Notes: generated by a model from the letters alone, not told the origin. 64,000 bases of DNA from Reticulascus tulasneorum (GCA_001557505.1 LSAX01000001.1:1860001-1924000); one strand, 5' to 3'. Positions 22,801 through 35,131 are shown, counted from the first letter of the stretch. Numbers and translations are program-made.

Positions 22801-24770
22801 GGCCATCTAGGGTTTCCTAAATCTCAAATCTCGCGGTGGTTATCCCCTTGTCAGTAAAACCCCCAAAAGCTCGGCCTGCGTACACAGATATGGGTTTGCT
22901 TGATCAAACGCGTCTGGGTTGCGTACGCAATAACGACGGCATTCTTCCCGCCAGTGTGGTCATTCTTGGCTGCGGTATGGAGATGTACGAGAAAGCCCTG
23001 CAATAGGACCGAGTGTGATGTTGCAAGCAGTCCATGTCCCCCGCAGACTTCTCATCGGAATCGGCTAGTGTTGAAGTATTTCCTGCGACGCCACACCACG
23101 GCGGGTGGCTCTGCGAAGGGACAGAGGAAGTTTTTTTTTGGGGCCGTGTGAGGCGTCTTGATGGGTATCAATTGTCTCCAAGAAGAAGAAACCATGCACA
23201 AGTTCTTGGCAAGAAACAGGTGTGTACATCTTACAACCCAAAACATGTTTGACCATCACGTACTGCTTAGGTAGCGAGTGAGTACAGATGGGGAGACGTG
23301 ACGAAAAGGGGGGAAGGGGTGGTGTTGTCAAAGAGCGGGGTTGATTGATAGAATAGGTTAGATATGGGCAAATGTTCGGGGATGCATTTGTGAAGAATGC
23401 CATGTGTCCGCATCTCATGTTCATACTGATCGCCGTCCTGGCCATGCAAGCAGTGGAAAGTCTTCGACCCGGAACCTCATCCGCTTGAGATAGCCAGTTG
23501 AAAAAGCAATTACGTCTATCCTGTCGAGAGTTGACACACCGGATTAGACGGATGAGGGGACTTGAATTACGAAGCGAACTTTTAACATGCCTTGCAGCAC
23601 TGGTTGTGGCTCTTCCAAAATTATTACGGACAGCGTTAACCCCCCTCTTCCGTGTTGTATGGACTTCCGCTTATCACGAATAAACTGGAGAAAAAGTGGT
23701 CGACATCCCAAGGGTTTGTCGATTTCACCGATTATTGGCTCATTTTGATTTGGCGCCAGCCGTCCGTCCCTTGGCTAGTGCCCCATTCGTTCTTGGAAGT
23801 TCCGGATGCTCAATGCCTTTGCACTTTTCATCCCTGCCACCGCTGCGATCGTTTGAAGTATTGTTTCCCTCCTTCTTCTTGCTTGTCACGCCTCGGCTCC
23901 CTTGTCAACCTGCTTGGAAGACCGCTCGAGTGTGTAACCTGGTTAGAAGAGTGAGAGAGGCATCTCGGGGTGCGAGAACCCACATGCTCCTAAACACCAC
24001 TAACATTTGGCTCAACACAATGCAGGCACAATGCTCCTTGGAATGCTTGAGGAGCAAAAGCCTCTTGAATGGCGGGTGCCGGAGTTGATCTCTGAAAGGA
24101 CGCAAAAAATGGGGGCGGATGCGATAGACCTACGGGAAATTTTTTGCTTGTAATTAGCGGGGAACAGTCGGATTGCCTTGCATGGGGGGTCGTAGCGCGT
24201 GTGTCCGTCGTGGGAGCTTGAAGGAAAGGGGAGCGGAGCCATTTTTCAGCAAGTAAAACGCCCTTGGGATTTCTCTTTGAACGTACCAGATACTTGTTGA
24301 TCTGGTACAGAACCCTTTCTGACCGTCATCAGGAAACTCTCCCGTGTCTGTCAGGCTACTGGGGCTTGCTCGCCTTAGTGCTGGGGGCATTTTGGTGGGT
24401 CAAGTGCTGAAGGAAGACGTGCAGCTACCCTGGACGCCACTGACGTCATCCCACTTCTGGAGGCTTCTAACTTCTGGCGACTGTCCATGTACCTGTAACT
24501 GTCCCCAAATTAGCCCTTATTTGTAGTCCTGACGCTTGCGCACTTGGGCTCCTATATATCTATGAATCTCCAGAACGATACAAAAGAGGATACTGTCGCG
24601 GTGAGCAGTCCCTTAGGTCACTATTGTCCAGCCGCCTGTTCTAGTTAGCGGACCCTGATGGTGGCATCTCAGGGTCCAAGTCGGGGGAGAGGGTCTCATG
24701 CTTTTAATTCTTAGCTTTGTTTGGTGGCTGACGCTGGCTGTGAGCTTTCCCTGAAATGGACGCAGGGGAC

Positions 24771-24793
24771 CTCCCCCCCCCTCCCCCCCCCCC
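24771..24793. repeat. C-rich homopolymer tract
   Basis: Runs of nine and eleven C are separated by a single T; the tract is intergenic. Confidence 0.9.
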
Positions 24794-25840
24794 AACCAAG
24801 AAATGAAAGGCGGACAGAGAGACAGAGACAGACTCGGATAAAAATGACATTCAGAAACAGCGAGCAGAGCCTTCCTTCATATCGCTATCAATTGGCTTCC
24901 GGTTTGACGGGGCAAAACCAGTCCGGCAGTACCCTCAAAACGAGAACCAAATCTGTCTAGAAAAGATTTGCAGTGTCGATGGAAAGCGGAACACCTGGAC
25001 AACATTCGTCTCCGGCTCACCTCATTGCTACCTAGTGTGTAATTAGTTGGGGCAGACACCCCCCGCCCGGGAGGAAACGAGACCCCGAGCAGAGGAGACA
25101 GATCGGGAGGATCGAAAATCACCTAGATGTACTATGTATGGAATGTGGTAAATAGGGTCCTCGGAATCGAGTGATTGCGGACGGTTAATAATACATGAGT
25201 GCCCCAGCCAAAAAATAATGAACCACCCCCCCCCCCTCCCCTAAGAAAAGAATCCAAACAAAAATCCAAGCAGGCGCAGGAAAGTCCTCTCCGGAGGCAC
25301 AAGGAAACAGGTTATGGCCACATGGCAGAGGCAGTACGAATACTCTTACGGCAGAATGTGTGGGAGAGGGAACCGCTAATTAGGTCTACCACGAAGTTTT
25401 GGTACTGGCACTACCTACAGACAAGTCCGTGGTTTACTAGGTAGGGAGTTGATGAAGAGGAGCATAGCGGGAGTGAGGCCGGTGGAATTGGATAGGTAGT
25501 GACGCGGAGGGGGGTGGACGGGGTGCAGGGTACCTGAAAGAGACTGGAGCCCATACTTTTTGCTGCTGTGATGCCCTGGCGGCAAGGGCACCCTTGTTCG
25601 GATCCAAAAGTGACGTACTCTCTGCCTCCCTTGCGTAAGAAGGCAAAAGAAGAAGAACCTACCCTTTTCCTCCCCTTCTTGGCTTGTTCGTGCTTTTCTG
25701 CTTGTGGCCCCCCTTGATCCCTGCCGTCCACCACCTTTTCTTGGGGGAGGGGAGGAGGGGGGGGGGGTTTGTGGAGGGAGGAAGGAAGGACCAAAGTACA
25801 TGTACCCAGGCCCCATCCAATACCTACTCCGTACCGCCTG

Positions 25841-25864
25841 CATACATACATACATACATACATA
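25841..25864. repeat. (CATA)6 microsatellite
   Basis: Six tandem CATA units lie upstream of the C2H2 transcription-factor gene. Confidence 0.95.
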
Positions 25865-26553
25865 CCTACCGCTACTTCTTAGCCCACACTCAAGTTCTCG
25901 TGCGCTTTCCAAATGGGATGGGCTTTAATGCGCGACAGCTCCAGTTTCCCATACATCCCCATATCCCCATGCACCCTGCCTGCACCGGTTCACCCCTCCC
26001 CTCCCCAAGTTCTGTTCCATCCGAGAGCCTGTTTCTCAGGATCCTTTATATCGTTCGAAAACCCTCGCTTTGGCTTTGCATCCCTCTTCTCCGTTCCTCT
26101 GCCCTGTACCATTTCTTCTCATCTCCCCAGTCCCACTTTACGCCGATCGTGTCGGTGAGATATACTTTGATATCCTCACTCACATGTCAACGAAACACAC
26201 TCTCCGCCGCCATCATACAGCCCTATCTTACATATATATGTGGCAACAGGACGACAGTCTTGTGTCCACGATAACCACCCTTCCAAGCTAGGAAAACACA
26301 GAACAGCATTAGGGGACAAACACACCAGGATACCGACGTACACTTTTGCACCTATCTGAACATCCCACGCTACCTAAACAATCCTCGATTGCAATCAGAC
26401 ACCAGAACTCAACGCTCCGCAACTACTCCCCCCTACCCCGACACGCTTCTGGTGCAAGCTTCCAATCCTTGAGCTGTCCCCACCAATCTCGTCAACCCAT
26501 TCCACCTCCGCCGCCCAGATATAGATAGGTCGAGTCCTACGACCGGATCGAAA

Positions 26554-27468
26554 ATGTCCATGCATGCTCGAGACGCAACCGGCCGTCGGGTCTCACTTCT
26601 GAACGATGACACATTCTCCCACCATTCTTCCATGCCTCAACGCCTAAGCTACAGAACTGCCAGCCACGTTATCTCTCAGCCCTATCACCCGGCGAGAAGT
26701 AACTCCTCCTCGCCAAACACTCCAGAGCTGCTCCGCTCGGATTCCTACGATTCGCAGGCTAGCAACGATCCCACCTCACCTCTGACCCCCACCGCTTACG
26801 ACTATGCGCGGAGTCACGCCTATGCCTCTGATCAGCCGATGTACGATGAGTACGACCAAGTCACATCGAAGCGCCCCGGCTTTGCCACTACCAGCAGGTC
26901 CAACTCGTATGAGGATGACAGCTCCGCGAACTCGCCGATGCCCGAACGATCCGGGAAGAGATACCCCTGCCGCTACCGGGATAGCCACGGCTGCGAGAAG
27001 ACTTTCACCACATCCGGCCACGCCTCGCGGCACTCTAAGATACATACCGCTGAAAAGGCAGTCCAGTGCACCTTTCACGGCTGCCACAAGAAATTCACCC
27101 GAGCAGACAACATGAAGCAGCACCTCGAAACTCACTTCAAGGATAAGTCCCGCGCTTCGGGCTCACAGAAACCAACTTCCCGTTCATCTGTAGGTGCTCT
27201 GTCTTCATCGGGAAGAAGATCGTCTTCCTCATCTGGAAGGACAACAGCCAGTGGTCGTGCGGCCCGGGAACAAGCTGCATGGGAAGCGGAACAATACGGC
27301 TTCTCGGGGTCGAATGGAACACCACTTGCGTCTCCCAGTGTCTCCAGTAGCGCATGGGACTTGCGGGGTCTCAATCTACCACTCATGGGTCGTCCAAGCG
27401 CTGCGAGAACTCCTAGTAGTGGCTTGGATGCCCTAGCTATGGCGATAGCATGTCAAGAAGGAGCATAA
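26554..27468 (+). CDS. C2H2 zinc-finger transcription factor
   Basis: Nuclear DNA-binding protein of 304 aa, intronless as read. Residues 1-135 are Ser/Tyr/Pro-rich with SP and TP motifs (NSSSPNTPELLRSDSYDS, TSPLTPTAYDYA), typical of a phosphoregulated activation region. Two adjacent C2H2 fingers span about 139-192: the first has a long Cys-Cys spacing (C-RYRDSHG-C, then H..H in HASRHSKIH), and the second is canonical (C-TFHG-C...HLETH). The linker is HTAEKAVQ. A Ser/Arg-rich region and an Ala/Pro/Ser tail follow. The finger pair is of the fungal type seen in regulators such as FlbC-like factors, but I cannot assign an ortholog. Start ATG 26554 is preceded by AAA, a good fungal context, and by a long pyrimidine-rich leader; short upstream ATGs may act as uORFs. 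Confidence 0.9.
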   Translation: MSMHARDATGRRVSLLNDDTFSHHSSMPQRLSYRTASHVISQPYHPARSNSSSPNTPELLRSDSYDSQASNDPTSPLTPTAYDYARSHAYASDQPMYDEYDQVTSKRPGFATTSRSNSYEDDSSANSPMPERSGKRYPCRYRDSHGCEKTFTTSGHASRHSKIHTAEKAVQCTFHGCHKKFTRADNMKQHLETHFKDKSRASGSQKPTSRSSVGALSSSGRRSSSSSGRTTASGRAAREQAAWEAEQYGFSGSNGTPLASPSVSSSAWDLRGLNLPLMGRPSAARTPSSGLDALAMAIACQEGA

Positions 27469-28977
27469 ATTCGCCTCTCACTACTGCAATGGGGTGTTGA
27501 ACTTACAACCGACCTCAGACATGGTATCAACTCACCAGAAACCTCAATACACGCGCTCCCTCGAGAGCAACCGGCTCTGCCCGATATTAATGCCTTCTCA
27601 CAAACGCAACCCATGAATCCTCTCTTGTTTTCGAATTTTTTTATTTTAAATCCAAGTCGATCAATACGAATCACGAAATGATCGACATCGGAACGGCGTT
27701 CTGGCATTGTTTTGGTGGTTTTTGAACCTTCTGCCTGGGATTTATACCTCTTCCTTTCACAATTCTTTGTTTTATCTATCTGGGACAGGGCAGAAGGTCG
27801 CATAGCATACGAAATGGCGCACCAGGACATATATCAGTCGGGATCCGAGGCAACAAAGGGGCACAAAAGATATCGGCGTTCTCAGGTCAATCGTTTGTTT
27901 TTTTTTGCTCGTCTTCATTCGGTGGTTTCATTTCAGACGGCGTTCCGTTGGACTCGCACACCCAGACGTGTCCACGATGAGTTGGCAGAGTCGAACGGTA
28001 GAAACACGACTCGTTGGAAATAGTTTCGCGATACGTATATAGCATTTTTCGAATGGTTGGTCACGGGTTACCCAGTCGCCCAAGCGTCGTGAGGTTTCAA
28101 GCCCAAGAATCAAAGGCTTTTTCTGCAGGGCGGCTTTCGATGTTGGATATATGATATATATGACTGGAAGACCTTTTGATACCAGTTTTTCTTCCGACTC
28201 GGTCGTTGGAGTTAACTTGGTCCATAAGCGCAAACGAATAAAATCTCGAATTGCTATGAGCATAGTGTCCGTGTCCCATTTGTGATATCTTCTTCCCCCC
28301 AATGCTGTATGATTCCTGAACTAGCAAAGGAAGCGCTCAGCAGTCAAATTGTCCCCCCACGGACTGGCATCGTAAAAACCCCCCTAGATGATAAATTCTC
28401 AAGGTTGCCACTCTGTACTTCGCATTCTCCTATTTTGGGAACAGATCGACATTGCCAGACATTTGTTGTGCAGACTGCTGGAAACTCACACTGGTAGAAA
28501 CTCACGTGGATGGGATAGAAAGAAATAGATGATACTGCTACACATGGGCGTTTCCACCGAAAGCCAGATGCAAGTCATTCATGTACTAACCGAAGGATCC
28601 TTGGAGGCCATCCTTGGGATTCGGACGATCTTGCCCACGCGACAGGGTCATGATGACGTTGTTTTGCGTCTCTTGGTACCCTATCACCATGCTCTTTGGC
28701 CACGTTCATTCCCATCAAGATTCAACTTAGTAACCTCCATGGAGCTGGGAAAGACCCGAAGCCACCACGCCTTGCGACTTTTGCGTTGCCAGTCCAGACT
28801 ACAGTTCGGTCCAAGTACAGACCGAGATTTGAATGCCAAGGTCCCACAGACGGACATTCGTTCTGGGATCAAAGAACTTCACAGGCACGTCGTCTCAAGA
28901 CAACATAAATTGGTGGCAGATTGGCTGTAATTGCGACGGCCCTTGAAGTTTCATAGGCATAACTTGGGCAGTCATCC
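27469..28977. other. Convergent intergenic region
   Basis: The region lies between the C2H2 gene and acetate kinase and is expected to carry their 3' UTRs. T-rich runs occur near 27636-27646 and 27898-27907. The frames at 27928-28302 (minus) and 28529-28930 (plus) show no family motif. Confidence 0.5.
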
Positions 28978-30281
28978 CTACCAAAGCCCTGGATCCTCAG
29001 CGCAAATCCTGGCCATCTCGAATTGCTCGTCTGTCTGGCAAACAACAGTCCGGTGCTTGGCCCCTTCCCTACCCAGATCCTGGACCTTGTCTTCTATCTT
29101 CTTGCCATTCAAGCTATCGTCAATGCCAAAGCCCAAGCAGCACACTTGGTCTACAACCCGTTTCCGCAACTTGTCACTTTTCTCGCCGATGCCGCCCGCA
29201 AACACCAGAGCATCAACCCGGCCGCCGAGGGACACATAGTAGCTGCCAATGAAGCCGCAGATCCTGTCCACGAATATGTCGAATGCGAGCTTATGTTTAG
29301 GCTCATCCGACGCGGCAATTACGCCAAAGTTGGTCGTGCCGGTCAACGCCTTCCAGCCACTTTGTTTGTTCAGTATTTCTTCGGCCCGAGAGATATGCAG
29401 CTCCTGGGTCGAAGATGGTGATAGTTTACCAACGTCGCTGGCGTAATGAAAGACAAGACTGGAGGGGAAACAGTCAGCAAGCTGCCAGCTACCATAAAAC
29501 ATTCAGCCAAGAAATACCTAGGATCCACACTTCCACTTCTGGTAGCACCAGGCAAGCCGGCAAGGGGTGTTAACCCCATGCTCGTATCCCAGCTCTGTCC
29601 ATTCTTGATGGCACAGGCACTGGCACCACTGCCAAGATGCAAGGCAATGATGCTCAGGTCCTTAGCATCCTTCCCGAGGAATTCGGCAACAGACCGTGAG
29701 ATGAATGAATAGCTGATACCGTGAAATCCATACTTCCTTAGATGGTTCTTCTTGGCGATTTCTTGGTCGATGGGGTAGGTGCGAACGTGCTCAGGGATGG
29801 TAGCATGAAACTGGGAGTCGAAGCATGCCACATTGGTAGCACCAGGAAGCTGTTCGACACAAGACCTCACGATTTGCAAAGCGGGACCATTGTGGAGAGG
29901 TGCAAGGTCGCTGAGGTCCTCCAGATGGTGGTATGTATCCTGAGTAATCACCTGGGATGTGGTGTAATCCCCACCATGGACGATTCGGTGGCAGGCAATA
30001 GCGATGTCGCTCTTCTGCTTGATCTGAGGAAGGTCGGAATCGTCGATAAGAGTCTTCAGCAGCAACTTGAAGGCATCATCCTGGCTCTCAGGCTTCTCCT
30101 CAAGCTCCTTGTCCTTCATTACAGTATCGTGGCCACGTATGTAAGACAACTGGGCTGGCGGGGCCGTCAGCCCACTGATCTGAGTCTCAGCAATTTGGCT
30201 CGGTGACTGGTTGAAGTCGGCCGAATATACCGAGATCTTCACGGAGCTGGAACCCGCATTGATAGCGAGAATGACTTTCAT
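28978..30281 (-). CDS. ack1: Acetate kinase
   Basis: Catalyses acetyl phosphate + ADP <-> acetate + ATP; in fungi it is usually paired metabolically with phosphoketolase (Xfp). The structure is complement(join(28978..29458,29518..30281)), 414 aa. The intron has a GTATTT donor, a TTGCTGAC branch and a CTCCAG acceptor, and joins ATRSGSVDP to SLVFHYASD. The ASKHA-fold signatures are present: N-terminal phosphate loop INAGSSSVKISVY (about 6-18), HRIVHGG, the phosphate-binding HLGSGASACAIKNG, GLTPLAGLPGATRSGSVDP containing the conserved Arg, and the adenosine-binding VFAGGIGE. Length is close to bacterial AckA. No phosphoketolase gene lies in the window, so any partner must be elsewhere. Base and codon use do not stand out from neighbours, so recent transfer is not indicated. 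Confidence 0.95.
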
Positions 30282-30888
30282 GGTGAAATGAGGGACGAGA
30301 GTTGCAGAGGAATATCGCAGGAACCGTGGCTAACGGAGCAACAGTGGCTCGAACTTGTTTTGGGTGGACTATTCGTAACTTCCAGGTGTCATCATATAGG
30401 AGCGAACTGGCCGAAGCTTGCAATTTAGAATTGTGGCCAGCAGCGGTGCTTAGCAGCTTGTTGTCGATACTGAGAATCAGCAGATCTGAAGGTGGGCTGG
30501 TGGGGTGTTATTTTGGGGCCGCCCGCTTATTCATTGAGGACGGAGGGGCATGTGGTGGTGACGTTGTGTCTGGGCCAAGCCGTTGGACTCCGGTCCCTCT
30601 CACCCGAACCCCAATGATCCCACTCTCTTCAAGCCGGCTGGGACCGCGCCCCACCCACTTGCAGCTGGCCCCAATATGATGCCACACCACTGTTTAAAGA
30701 CAGTGCGAGATCGTAGACCAGCTAACATGCTGCAATGGCTAGAGGTAGTCATCGTATCGATGGTCGTAACGGTATATGATGCTTGAGTAGGCTCCCCATC
30801 TTCTGCTGCCTGCTTGGATCATAAAGACCGCATCCTAATTAGTGTAAAGAGAATGGACTGGTGGCCCGGTGTCCACACCTGCCATCGT
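30282..30888. other. Tandem intergenic region upstream of acetate kinase
   Basis: The region carries the acetate kinase promoter and the 3' end of the upstream minus-strand gene. No gene is seen. Confidence 0.5.
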
Positions 30889-32426
30889 TCAAGGAGTGGT
30901 GTCGGAATCTCCCGAGTCTGGCGGCTCCAGAACAGGTTGTAGCCCACGATAGATCTCGGGAGACGGAAGTTCAGCCATCTCTCCCGGCCGAATTTGAGGT
31001 GACGGCAGTTCGATGTGGTTCGGCGGAAATGGTATGCCGTGGAACTCGCTATCAGAGCTGTGTGCCATGACCCAGTTCTCGAGAAACCTCCGGTAATCTA
31101 TCAACTCATGGTTAGCATTCAGAGCTGTTAAAGGCTCCCAGAGATGCATAGCCTGCTTGGAAATGCGGACGATGTGGGAAGAATGACGCTTGTGTGCATA
31201 CCTTCACGGTTGCTAAACTGGATGCCTAGGTAACGTATGTCGAGAGGGCTTTGCGGCGAACTAGGTTCGGAGCTTGATTGGCCACCATGGCCAATGGATC
31301 GCTGCCGTGGTCGAATGCGTTGAGATATTGAGAACCGCCTATGAGAGTTGCTATCTGGTGCACTCCCGCGGCGGCTGCCACGCACGTTTAGACGAACCTG
31401 TCGGTGTCGGTCGTCCCGTCCTCTAAGCTCTCCGTCAAAATAGTGAATCTCGTATTCTCGGTACTGTCTACCGCTGGTCCTGTTGGCCAGCATGGTCAAG
31501 GAGTGATATGTCGAGTACCGATCCCTCCAAAGTTTGAGTCTCTGAACAAGGCCCATTCCCCTTACGTTTCCGAAGCCATCAGTCCTACCGTGCACGTCGG
31601 TCCAAACAACGTCGACGTCGTAGTAATCCACCATGTCCTTCCTTCGCACATCTCCCTGGAAGCGAATTGAGCCTTCGACTGCTGTGAACTCATACTTGAC
31701 CTCGATCAATTGATCATGTATCACCATGCCCTCGCCAGTTGTGTATCTAACTCTGTGCGGTTCTCGGAAACTGACGTATAGCTCGAGCTCGCCGGGATCA
31801 GTGTAGGGGCGGTGACGGGCGTGTAGCGTGTGCGGAAAGACATCGGACGGGACATCGGACGGTACTGCTTGAAAAGTTAGCACGCTGAGCCAAGGGTTGG
31901 AAGCATGGCGAGAGAGAATAGAATGGATGGTATACGGAAGTGTTCCAGAAGCTCGCTCTGGTAGCTGCATTGCCACAAAACTCGCCGCTGCTCGGATCCC
32001 ACAACCTCCCACGGGCCAAGATATATCGTTCGCTCATTCGGCGTGTTCTCGAAGAGTATGCTGCCATTTCAGGACATGTCAGATCAAATATGCATGGGAG
32101 GGGGGGTAAGGACGCAGGGGAGAAAAGGACCAAAGGGAGAAGAAGGAGGAGAGAGAGGAGGAGGCAGAAGGAGGCGGGTTGCAGCGGTCGGACGAGGAAA
32201 GTAACCCATCATACATGGTCGCTTGATAGCCGGGAGGGCCCAGGTCCAAGGGTCGGAGTGAAGACTGCGGTGCCGAAGACTCGGAAGTGAGAGCTGACAC
32301 TGCGGACACACCCGAGTTCGGTGTCCAAGTCGAGTCAAGTGGGCTTGTATACGCTTGGCCGTACGAGGGCGGACGGCCCAGAGAAGAGGAGGTAAAGGAG
32401 GAACCAGAAGACGAGGAGGCTGCCAT
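30889..32426 (-). CDS. Unrecognised fungal protein, four exons
   Basis: I do not recognise the family. The best structure is complement(join(30889..31097,31202..31864,31936..32060,32206..32426)), 405 aa. The introns show GTTACT..CTGAC..GGCAG, GTATAC..GTGCTAAC..GCAG and GTATGC..ATGCTAACC..GATAG; the frame is continuous across all joins. The acceptor of intron 2 could be one codon earlier (CAAG). Residues 1-70 are Ser/Pro-rich and probably disordered. An ordered, charged central region (about 75-250) includes IYLGPWEVVGSEQRRVLWQC, a beta-like ELELYVSFREPHRVRY, and YYDVDVVWTDVHGR. A basic Ser-rich stretch (RGSRRGSAPDSNSHRR) and an acidic, Pro-rich C-terminus (ELPSPQIRPGEMAELPSPEI, a repeated ELPSP) follow. 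There is no signal peptide or membrane helix. It is probably cytosolic or nuclear; no function is claimed. Confidence 0.72.
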
Positions 32427-35131
32427 GTCTCGAGGCTAATCTGATCCGGCATAGAGGAGAATCACTACACCCGGCACGTCTAGATCATGGCAGGTAGACC
32501 CGGGGCGTGGTATCGTCGCATGTTGACGGGGACAGACAGCGGGCGGGCGGGCGGGCGGTGTTATGTTTGTTGGGATACAATGGGTAGGGGAATAATCGCC
32601 TGTTCACGAAGTCCGTCCTGGACAATCCGTTGTCGCGCCTAAACCCGTGCCGAATCAGGTATCAAAATATCAAATCACTTCTTGACAGAGGTGAGGTAGC
32701 GAGCGAGTGACGGGGGACCCATAAGCATCGTGTCCAGTGGGGATTTTTCCTCAATTTTTAGAAAGTAACGCCGAGGAAGCGGGGTACTCCTAACGACGCC
32801 CACCCACCTAACGCTACAGTAATACCTAGTGTCCTCTACCTAGGTTTTTATTGCCAACACGGGGGGCATTTGGGGCCAAACGGCGACGGAGGAGATCTAG
32901 GGACGGAGGCCACTGTATTTGCATCATTGTCTCTGCTTGTATTGGAGCTGCCGAGTGAGGTTTACAATTGAAATTCGGACCCTTTTTCTTTATTACGGCC
33001 TTGGCAGGTTCCAGTAGCTATGGAGTGCTGGAAATATGAGTCGCGACGGGGCGAGATTTACTTCGCACCTGCACTGCAATGCTCCAATGTCATCTTTTGA
33101 TACCTACCTACCTTGAGGTAAGGTACGTAGAAGCAACTAGGCGGATATACTGCTTTGATTGTAACTTATACTGAGATCCAGTAACTGCTACGTTCTGATA
33201 GTTAGTCGTCAGGCGGTGACTGTGCCGACTCTGCGAGACGGGCTGTCCATCCGCCCCAGTTGGTCCACCGAGCCTCCATATTGTACAACTTGATTGTTAA
33301 TTAGGTACCAACACTCAACAAGTCTGGTCATACAGGACTGCTCCTCGTATCTGAACAAGCCCGTAGCTAAGAACTGACCTACATATTGTCTTCTTGCTAA
33401 ATCGTCGCCATTAGAATTCCAGGTAGGTCGTCTACCCTTTCCTACACTCTTCCTCGTACAGCGGGCCATCACGCAGCAATGCCAGAGGTGGGCGACATTG
33501 CGCCAGATATTTCAGCTTCCCGGACATTCTTCATCATCGCCACCATTGTCATCCGATATTGGCACAAGCTAGCTCATCCAGCTATGGGAGGGTTCTGCGT
33601 TTGGGCAAGGACATCCTTTCCAGCCAGTGTCGGGCACCGGCGTATGCTGGTTGTATGAGACTCCCCGGTTCTAGCCTTCCTCGCCGAATAGCAGTGGCTC
33701 AAGGCGCGCAACGGCAAAGGCAGCCAAGAGGATTCTTGTCACTATATGAAGCTCTATCGCGCCGCTTCTCATCAACCCGACGGAGATGCAGGTGTCTCAA
33801 TGACCCCCAAACAGATCAAGCCCCCCACGGCCGATCTCGTTCAGCGGGACTCTGGACGAAGACTACGGGACAGATATACACACATCAGCCCGGTGCACAG
33901 ACACAACCACTGCATGTTTGCCGAGACCCAGCTTTCTCAACAAGCCACTAATAGTCGGCCAGGAATGGCGGGGTCTGGAGATTTGGATGCAGTGGTCCAC
34001 TCAAACCCATGCTTCAAAGGACGCCACGAGGAGTTCCCGCCTGGGTTTGGAAGCCCAATGGCACGGCTGGAACCTGCTGCATGGGTTTATTGTTGGTTGA
34101 CGTGCCTCGAAGGTGTTCGCTTGCGCCTACCCGCATCAAGTCCAATATTGGCAGTGAAATGGAGAAAGTCATGGCATCGGACTGGGCTATCTCGCAGACT
34201 TCGTCCCATCTGTCTTGGCTGTCTGTCACAGCAGGCAATGAATAGGGACAGCCTGTGTGTTACCATGCACAATTAAAATGCGAGAACAATAGGACGGCCC
34301 TGGAGATTAGGCTCTCTCACGCCCTGCAGCTATGAACAGCAAGCGCATCAATCTCTGATTAGTCGGAGTCTGGGCACGCAGATAGTTCGACGGCCATCGG
34401 TGAGCCTTTTCGGCAAACAAACATGGACAAAAGGCGCCAAGACGCCGTCCCCCTCGTGGAAGTTGCATTGCCAAAGCCTCCACCGATGTCAGAGCCCAGG
34501 CGCACCCCAGGTGCCATCCATCAGGCAAAAGCACCACCTCAGTCTAGCGCGCCGATTTTCAAGCCCATTAGCCGGATCGCTAAGGTAGGCTGGGCGAACG
34601 CTGGCGCCTGGGCTTGCAATTTCCTAAATTTCGCGGTTTGCGGTTTCTAAGCAGGCAGGTTATATGGCAGTGCCTCCCGTCTTGATACCACTATTCAATT
34701 GGGGCCAACTGACCTGTCCCACGCATGATCCGTATTTGACGTCCACTCCACACATGGGTCAAGAAAGTCGAAACCGCCCACTCCATGACATCTCGTATTG
34801 GCTACATGGTGCGCTATCGATAGCACACTTTTTCTCGGACGCCATTGAGGGAAAGCTGATCGGAAGCCAGAGTGTTCCACCCGCAAGGCAACGTACCGGG
34901 TAACCTAATTATTGTCTGATTTGGTGTACCCAGCAAGCAGCGGATGATCCGTGCTCACTGTCGCAATTTAGGTAGCACCCCGCCATCTTGCATGTGGCAC
35001 CTGCTTTTCTTTCCTCCTTGCGCTCGCGCGTCTTCTTCATCAGAAATTCCCAGCAGCCCTCTGATCTCTTCCAGAGACGCATGTAGGTTGCCTCTGTTGC
35101 ACCTGCGGGCCTGCAAAGTATCCAAAGAGCT
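32427..35131. other. Divergent intergenic region
   Basis: The region carries promoters for the unrecognised minus-strand gene and the phosphate transporter. It includes a G-quadruplex-type repeat at 32541-32558, CTACCTAGG-type words near 32832-32846, and CTACCTACCTTGAGGTAAGG near 33105-33124. Frames between about 33480 and 34700 look superficially protein-like in places but are broken by stops and lack consistent splice signals. Confidence 0.45.
32541..32558 (+). repeat. Potential G-quadruplex (GGGC)4GG
   Basis: Four GGG tracts are separated by single C residues (GGGCGGGCGGGCGGGCGG), about 115 bp upstream of the minus-strand start at 32426. This strand would be the template strand for that gene. 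Confidence 0.75.

Larger units (their letters stand above)
19834..26553. other. 6.7 kb gene-poor stretch
   Basis: This is the longest interval without a recognisable gene. Its open frames are short, overlapping on several frames and unlike any family I know. It contains a 12-nt direct repeat GGTACGTACTGA at 22147-22158 and 22167-22178, C-rich runs (24771-24793, about 25225-25238), a (CATA) repeat at 25841-25864, and a pyrimidine-rich stretch from about 25930 into the leader of the C2H2 gene. It is most simply a large regulatory region, possibly with noncoding transcripts, upstream of a developmental-type transcription factor. Confidence 0.5.

Noticed and set aside
25411..25912. Overlapping 150- and 165-codon minus-strand frames
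   Set aside because: Composed of translated simple repeats and G/C runs; both frames are equally open and neither has motifs.
28529..28930. Plus-strand frame of 133 codons beside acetate kinase
   Set aside because: No recognisable domain and no supporting splice or promoter pattern; probably chance in the 3' flanking region.
33479..34650. Possible decayed or multi-exon gene (frames such as MPEVGDIAPDIS and EWRGLEIWMQWST)
   Set aside because: The protein-like snatches lie in different frames broken by stops, and I could not connect them with credible splice signals or match a family. It may be a relic, but the evidence is insufficient.
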